Part shown: one piece after another, positions 15,676 through 17,914 of the stretch | Layout: every line of letters begins with the position of its first letter | How positions within the stretch are numbered: position 1 is the stretch's first letter | From: an uncultured Oscillospiraceae bacterium | GTDB taxonomy: Bacteria > Bacillota > Clostridia > Oscillospirales > Oscillospiraceae | Direction of reading: 5' to 3' | DNA length: 17,914 bases | NCBI GenBank assembly: GCA_910579485.1 | Contig: CAJTVO010000068.1 | Span: forward strand, 1-17,914 | Program-made: the position numbers and the translations under genes | Notes under the pieces: model-generated | The model's database searches: none | Told to the model about the DNA's origin: nothing | The model's input: only the letters and a program-made list of their open reading frames with translations

Positions 15676-15770
15676 CCAAGGGGCGCTGGCGCACGCCGGC
15701 TGAGATGAGACGCAATGCCGTCCTGTCCCTCAAACCTGATCCGGGTAATGCCGGCGTAGGAATGCGATTA
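15676..15770 (+). promoter_or_regulatory. TPP riboswitch (THI element)
   Basis: The two conserved cores of the thiamine pyrophosphate aptamer are present: GGCTGAGATGAGA (about 15698-15710), and ACCTGATCCGGGTAATGCC (about 15734-15752) followed by GGCGTAGGAA. The variable P3 arm lies between them. TPP binding should reduce expression of the downstream thiT when thiamine is plentiful. The following terminator hairpin (15782-15823) indicates control at the transcription level. Confidence 0.95.
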
Positions 15771-15781
15771 CATAGGACGTA

Positions 15782-15823
15782 TTGTCGTATACCCACGCCT
15801 TGCGGATGTACGGCAAATTTTTT
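15782..15823 (+). terminator. Riboswitch-controlled intrinsic terminator
   Basis: TTGTCGTATA (15782-15791) pairs with TGTACGGCAA (15807-15816) in a 10-bp stem with two G-U pairs, followed by A and six T (15818-15823). It sits between the TPP aptamer and the thiT ribosome binding site, so it is the expected expression platform. Confidence 0.75.
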
Positions 15824-15869
15824 ATGCCCCTCCGCAGGCACTTCCCGCCGTTAAAAGGAGGAAGTTTTC

Positions 15870-16472
15870 ATGTCCGAAGAAAGAAACGCCAACGAGAAAC
15901 GTTATGAAAGTGCGGCCAATACCATCATCACCATCCGCTGCCTGACAGAGGCGGCCATGATGGTGGCCTGCGCCCAGATCCTCAGCTATATCAAGCTGCT
16001 GGAGCTGCCCAACGGCGGGTCCCTGACGCCCGCCATGTTCCCCATGATCTTTTTCGCCGTCCGCTGGGGCCTCAAGCCCGGACTGCTGGCGGGCTTCACG
16101 TTCGGACTGCTCCAGCTCATTTTTGACGGGGCTTACGCCTGGGGCTGGCAGTCCATGCTGCTGGACTATCTGGTGGCCTTCACGCCCCTAGGCCTGGCGG
16201 GGCTGTTCAAGGGAAGGAAATGGGGCATTTTCGCTGGCACCGTGGTGGGCTGCTTCTGCCGCTTCGTGGTCCACTATATCAGCGGCGTGACCATCTACAA
16301 GATCCTGGAGCCCACCGAGCTGATGGGTACCACCTTTTCCAACCCCGGCTTCTACTCTCTGGTATATAACGGCTCCTATATGCTGCCCAATACCATCCTG
16401 GCCCTGGCGATCGCCGCCCTGCTGTACGTCCCTCTGAAAAAATACATGCTGGCGCAGGACCTTCCCCAATAA
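15870..16472 (+). CDS. thiT: Thiamine transporter ThiT (ECF S-component)
   Basis: A 200-aa membrane protein that captures thiamine for an energy-coupling factor transporter; the EcfA/A'/T module is not in this window. It has about six hydrophobic segments after a short polar N-terminus. Family-typical features are PNGGSLTPAMFPMIFFAVRWG with its substrate-loop glycines, the GWQSMLLDYLVAF segment, the FVVHYISGV histidine and tryptophan/tyrosine region, and YNGSYMLPN near the C-terminus with the conserved asparagine. AAAAGGAGG precedes the ATG with about 7-nt spacing. The upstream TPP riboswitch independently supports a thiamine role. Length is slightly above the ~180-190 aa norm because of the N-terminal extension. 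Confidence 0.95.
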   Translation: MSEERNANEKRYESAANTIITIRCLTEAAMMVACAQILSYIKLLELPNGGSLTPAMFPMIFFAVRWGLKPGLLAGFTFGLLQLIFDGAYAWGWQSMLLDYLVAFTPLGLAGLFKGRKWGIFAGTVVGCFCRFVVHYISGVTIYKILEPTELMGTTFSNPGFYSLVYNGSYMLPNTILALAIAALLYVPLKKYMLAQDLPQ

Positions 16473-16477
16473 ACACA

Positions 16478-16523
16478 GCCGGACCGGCACTCCTTCTTCG
16501 GAGACGCCGGTCCGGCCCGTTTT
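16478..16523. terminator. Bidirectional terminator between thiT and the small Cys protein gene
   Basis: A perfect 11-bp stem, 16478-16488 (GCCGGACCGGC) with 16506-16516, contains an inner CTCC/GGAG stem. On the plus strand it is followed by CCGTTTTATG, and on the minus strand by TGTGTTTATTG, so it can serve both convergent genes. Confidence 0.85.
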
Positions 16524-16530
16524 ATGTCCC

Positions 16531-16740
16531 TCAGCCCAGGGGCACCGGCATAGAGATGCCGTTGACGCTGGCATAGCAGACGTTGCTGTTGGCGAAGTAC
16601 TGGATATGATCGCGGAAAGCGTCGTCGCGATGGCGTTTCCGGCAGATACGGCAGCAGCGCGCGGAGGCTTCCCGCAGCTTCTCCATGGTGGTTTGAATGG
16701 TCTCGGGCTTTCCGGCGGTGTTTACATTGCGAAGATTCAT
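16531..16740 (-). CDS. Small Cys-containing protein of unknown function (69 aa)
   Basis: I do not recognise this protein. The start at 16740 (MNLRNVNTAGKPE) is chosen because AAGGAGG lies 8 nt upstream; a longer in-frame start at 16794 has no such site. The protein has no TM segment or signal peptide. Its middle is basic and cysteine-rich (CCRICRKRHRDD), with a further Cys in NVCYASVNG, so a metal or disulfide role is possible but unproven. The preceding TTMEKLREASA segment should be helical. The gene is divergent from the AraC-type regulator and shares a 188-bp upstream region with it, which makes it a candidate target. It converges on thiT across a shared terminator. Confidence 0.65.
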   Translation of the reverse strand: MNLRNVNTAGKPETIQTTMEKLREASARCCRICRKRHRDDAFRDHIQYFANSNVCYASVNGISMPVPLG

Positions 16741-16865
16741 AACGAAGACCTCCTTGTTATAATTTTTTAAAAAATGAGCCGACTCTATCTGCAAACCAAC
16801 CGGAAAAGTGCTGTTTTTCTCTCCGGCTGATGGCGTTATTCTACCATACCGCGCCGGAGGAAATA

Positions 16866-16894
16866 TTGCATCCGTCTTCGATTTATAGTATAAT
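16866..16894 (+). promoter_or_regulatory. Promoter of the AraC-type regulator
   Basis: TTGCAT (16866-16871) and a perfect TATAAT (16889-16894) are separated by 17 bp, with the start predicted near 16901. The leader to the ATG at 16929 is about 28 nt and contains GGGAGGA. Confidence 0.7.
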
Positions 16895-16928
16895 TCTTAG
16901 GCAACTTATCCGTCAGGGAGGAAAACGT

Positions 16929-17672
16929 ATGGGACACTACGTCAACGAGAAGGCGCTGCGCTATCAGGAGTATATCACCCGGGAGGAGAACATCCGCCAC
17001 CACACCTACCGGGAGGAGCGGAATCAATTCGAGCTGCTCCGCGCCGGCGATCCCCGGGCCCTGGAGGCCCGGCAGAAGGCGCTTGCCAACAACCAGCCGG
17101 GCACGGTCTCCCTGGACCCCCTCCGGAACTGTAAATACCTGATGGTCACGAACATCGCGTCCGCCTGCCGCGCGGCCATCGAGGGCGGCGTAGACGAGCA
17201 GCGGGCCTATGGCATCAGCGATCTGTATATCCAGAAGATGGATCTGATGGAAGACCCCGAGGAGATAGAATGTCTGGGGAACGATATGTTTGCGTTCTAC
17301 CTGCGGGAGGTCCAGGCCGCGGCGAAGAAGCATATTGTCTCCCAGCATGTTTCTCTTTGTCTGGACTATATCTATAACCATCTCCACGAGGCCATCCCGG
17401 TCCAGGACCTGGCCGGTCTCACCGGCCTGAACCCCAGTTATTTGTCCACGCTGTTCAAGAGGGAGATGGGGCAGTCGATCTCCGAGTACATCATGGCGAA
17501 GAAGATGGAAGCCGCCCGGAATATGCTCCAATATACGGAGTATTCCAGCGCGGAGATCAGTTCTATTCTCAATTTCAGCTCCCAGAGTCATTTTATCAGG
17601 GCGTTCAAGAGGTATGTGGGCGAGACGCCCAAGCGGTACAGGGAGAAGAATTACCGTCCGGCGGGGAATTGA
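16929..17672 (+). CDS. AraC-family transcriptional regulator
   Basis: A 247-aa DNA-binding regulator. The C-terminal 100 residues (about 145-243) form the double helix-turn-helix AraC domain: IPVQDLAGLTGLNPSYLSTLF is the first HTH, and SSAEISSILNFSSQSHFIRAF the second, followed by the family motif GETPKRYR. The N-terminal region (about 1-140) is not an obvious cupin. It is largely helical and contains LDPLRNCKYLMVTNIASACR, a pattern seen in clostridial AraC-type regulators of unknown ligand. The start at 16929 has GGGAGGA at 6-7-nt spacing and its own promoter. The gene is divergent from the 69-aa protein gene. Target and signal are unknown. Confidence 0.9.
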   Translation: MGHYVNEKALRYQEYITREENIRHHTYREERNQFELLRAGDPRALEARQKALANNQPGTVSLDPLRNCKYLMVTNIASACRAAIEGGVDEQRAYGISDLYIQKMDLMEDPEEIECLGNDMFAFYLREVQAAAKKHIVSQHVSLCLDYIYNHLHEAIPVQDLAGLTGLNPSYLSTLFKREMGQSISEYIMAKKMEAARNMLQYTEYSSAEISSILNFSSQSHFIRAFKRYVGETPKRYREKNYRPAGN

Positions 17673-17675
17673 TCT

Positions 17676-17694
17676 GCGGCCCCTGCGGGGCCGC
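17676..17694 (+). terminator. Probable terminator after the AraC-type regulator
   Basis: A perfect 8-bp stem (GCGGCCCC / GGGGCCGC) with a TGC loop starts 4 nt after the stop and is followed by CTCCGCTTGTTTCT, a weak T-rich tract. Confidence 0.6.
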
Positions 17695-17706
17695 CTCCGC
17701 TTGTTT

Positions 17707-17806
17707 CTAACAGTTAGATTCGCCCCTGCCGGGGCGGGGACGGGGGCGTACTTTTCCCGCGAGGGAAAAGTACCAAAAGCTCGCTTAGGAAACTACGTTT
17801 CCTAAG
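17707..17806. repeat. Cluster of perfect hairpins at the window end
   Basis: Four successive perfect inverted repeats occur within 100 bp: CTAAC-A-GTTAG (17707-17717), CGCCCC/GGGGCG (17721-17736), GTACTTTTCCC/GGGAAAAGTAC with a GCGA loop (17748-17773), and CTTAGGAAAC/GTTTCCTAAG with a TAC loop (17784-17806). No supported ORF covers them. They resemble palindromic intergenic repeat units, but only one copy is visible here. The last ~110 bases (17807-17914) show nothing I can assign. Confidence 0.55.
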
Positions 17807-17914
17807 AACCTTCCTGAATTACGGGGGTTATTATTTACGCTACGACCTTCGGATTTGCTGTCTATCGTCCGTGCATTGGGCCGATGCCGGTGCTTACTTC
17901 TGCGCACAGTCCTA

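Overview
The window reads as chromosomal DNA from a GC-rich member of the Clostridia, most likely an Oscillospirales/Oscillospiraceae gut bacterium. The reasons are the Firmicutes-type tilS-hpt-ftsH order, strong GGAGG ribosome binding sites, an SLH-domain surface protein, a TPP-riboswitch-controlled ThiT and high coding GC. The genus is inference; no marker gene fixes it.

Layout. (1) 1-5076, plus strand: the 3' part of the replicative helicase gene dnaB, then tilS (14-nt overlap), a GNAT acetyltransferase (ATGA overlap), hpt and ftsH. This is a housekeeping block for replication, tRNA-Ile decoding, purine salvage and membrane proteolysis. (2) 5096-6295: a shared terminator, then a minus-strand gene for a secreted three-SLH-repeat protein. 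(3) 6296-6954: a 659-bp non-coding region with sigma-70-type promoters on both strands, strong hairpins and complementary ends. It probably encodes at least one undescribed small RNA as well as the leaders of the flanking genes. (4) 6955-9657: two tandem glutamate dehydrogenase genes. The first keeps the catalytic lysine; the second has alanine there (GGGKGG to GGAAGG) plus further changes at conserved positions. (5) 9658-10158: a lower-GC stretch with a decayed reading frame. (6) 10159-15220: response regulator, one-TM sensor kinase, ABC ATPase and a ~900-aa FtsX-type permease, a BceRS-AB-like module. A regulatory gap with competing inverted repeats lies between kinase and ATPase. (7) 15221-15869: what looks like mobile-element debris, then a near-consensus promoter, a TPP riboswitch and its terminator. 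(8) 15870-16472: thiT, the thiamine S-component of an ECF transporter. (9) 16531-17672: a 69-aa Cys-containing protein (minus) and a divergent AraC-family regulator (plus), followed by a cluster of hairpins at the window end.

How it works together. Regions 1 and 8 are core metabolism. Region 4 may encode a catalytic/non-catalytic GDH pair, possibly a heteromer, under a promoter framed by an 8-bp inverted repeat. Region 6 is probably a self-regulated module that senses or resists an envelope stress such as a peptide antibiotic. The decayed sequence on both sides suggests it arrived on a mobile element. The best candidates for something undescribed are the lysine-less GDH paralogue and the structured intergenic region at 6398-6632.
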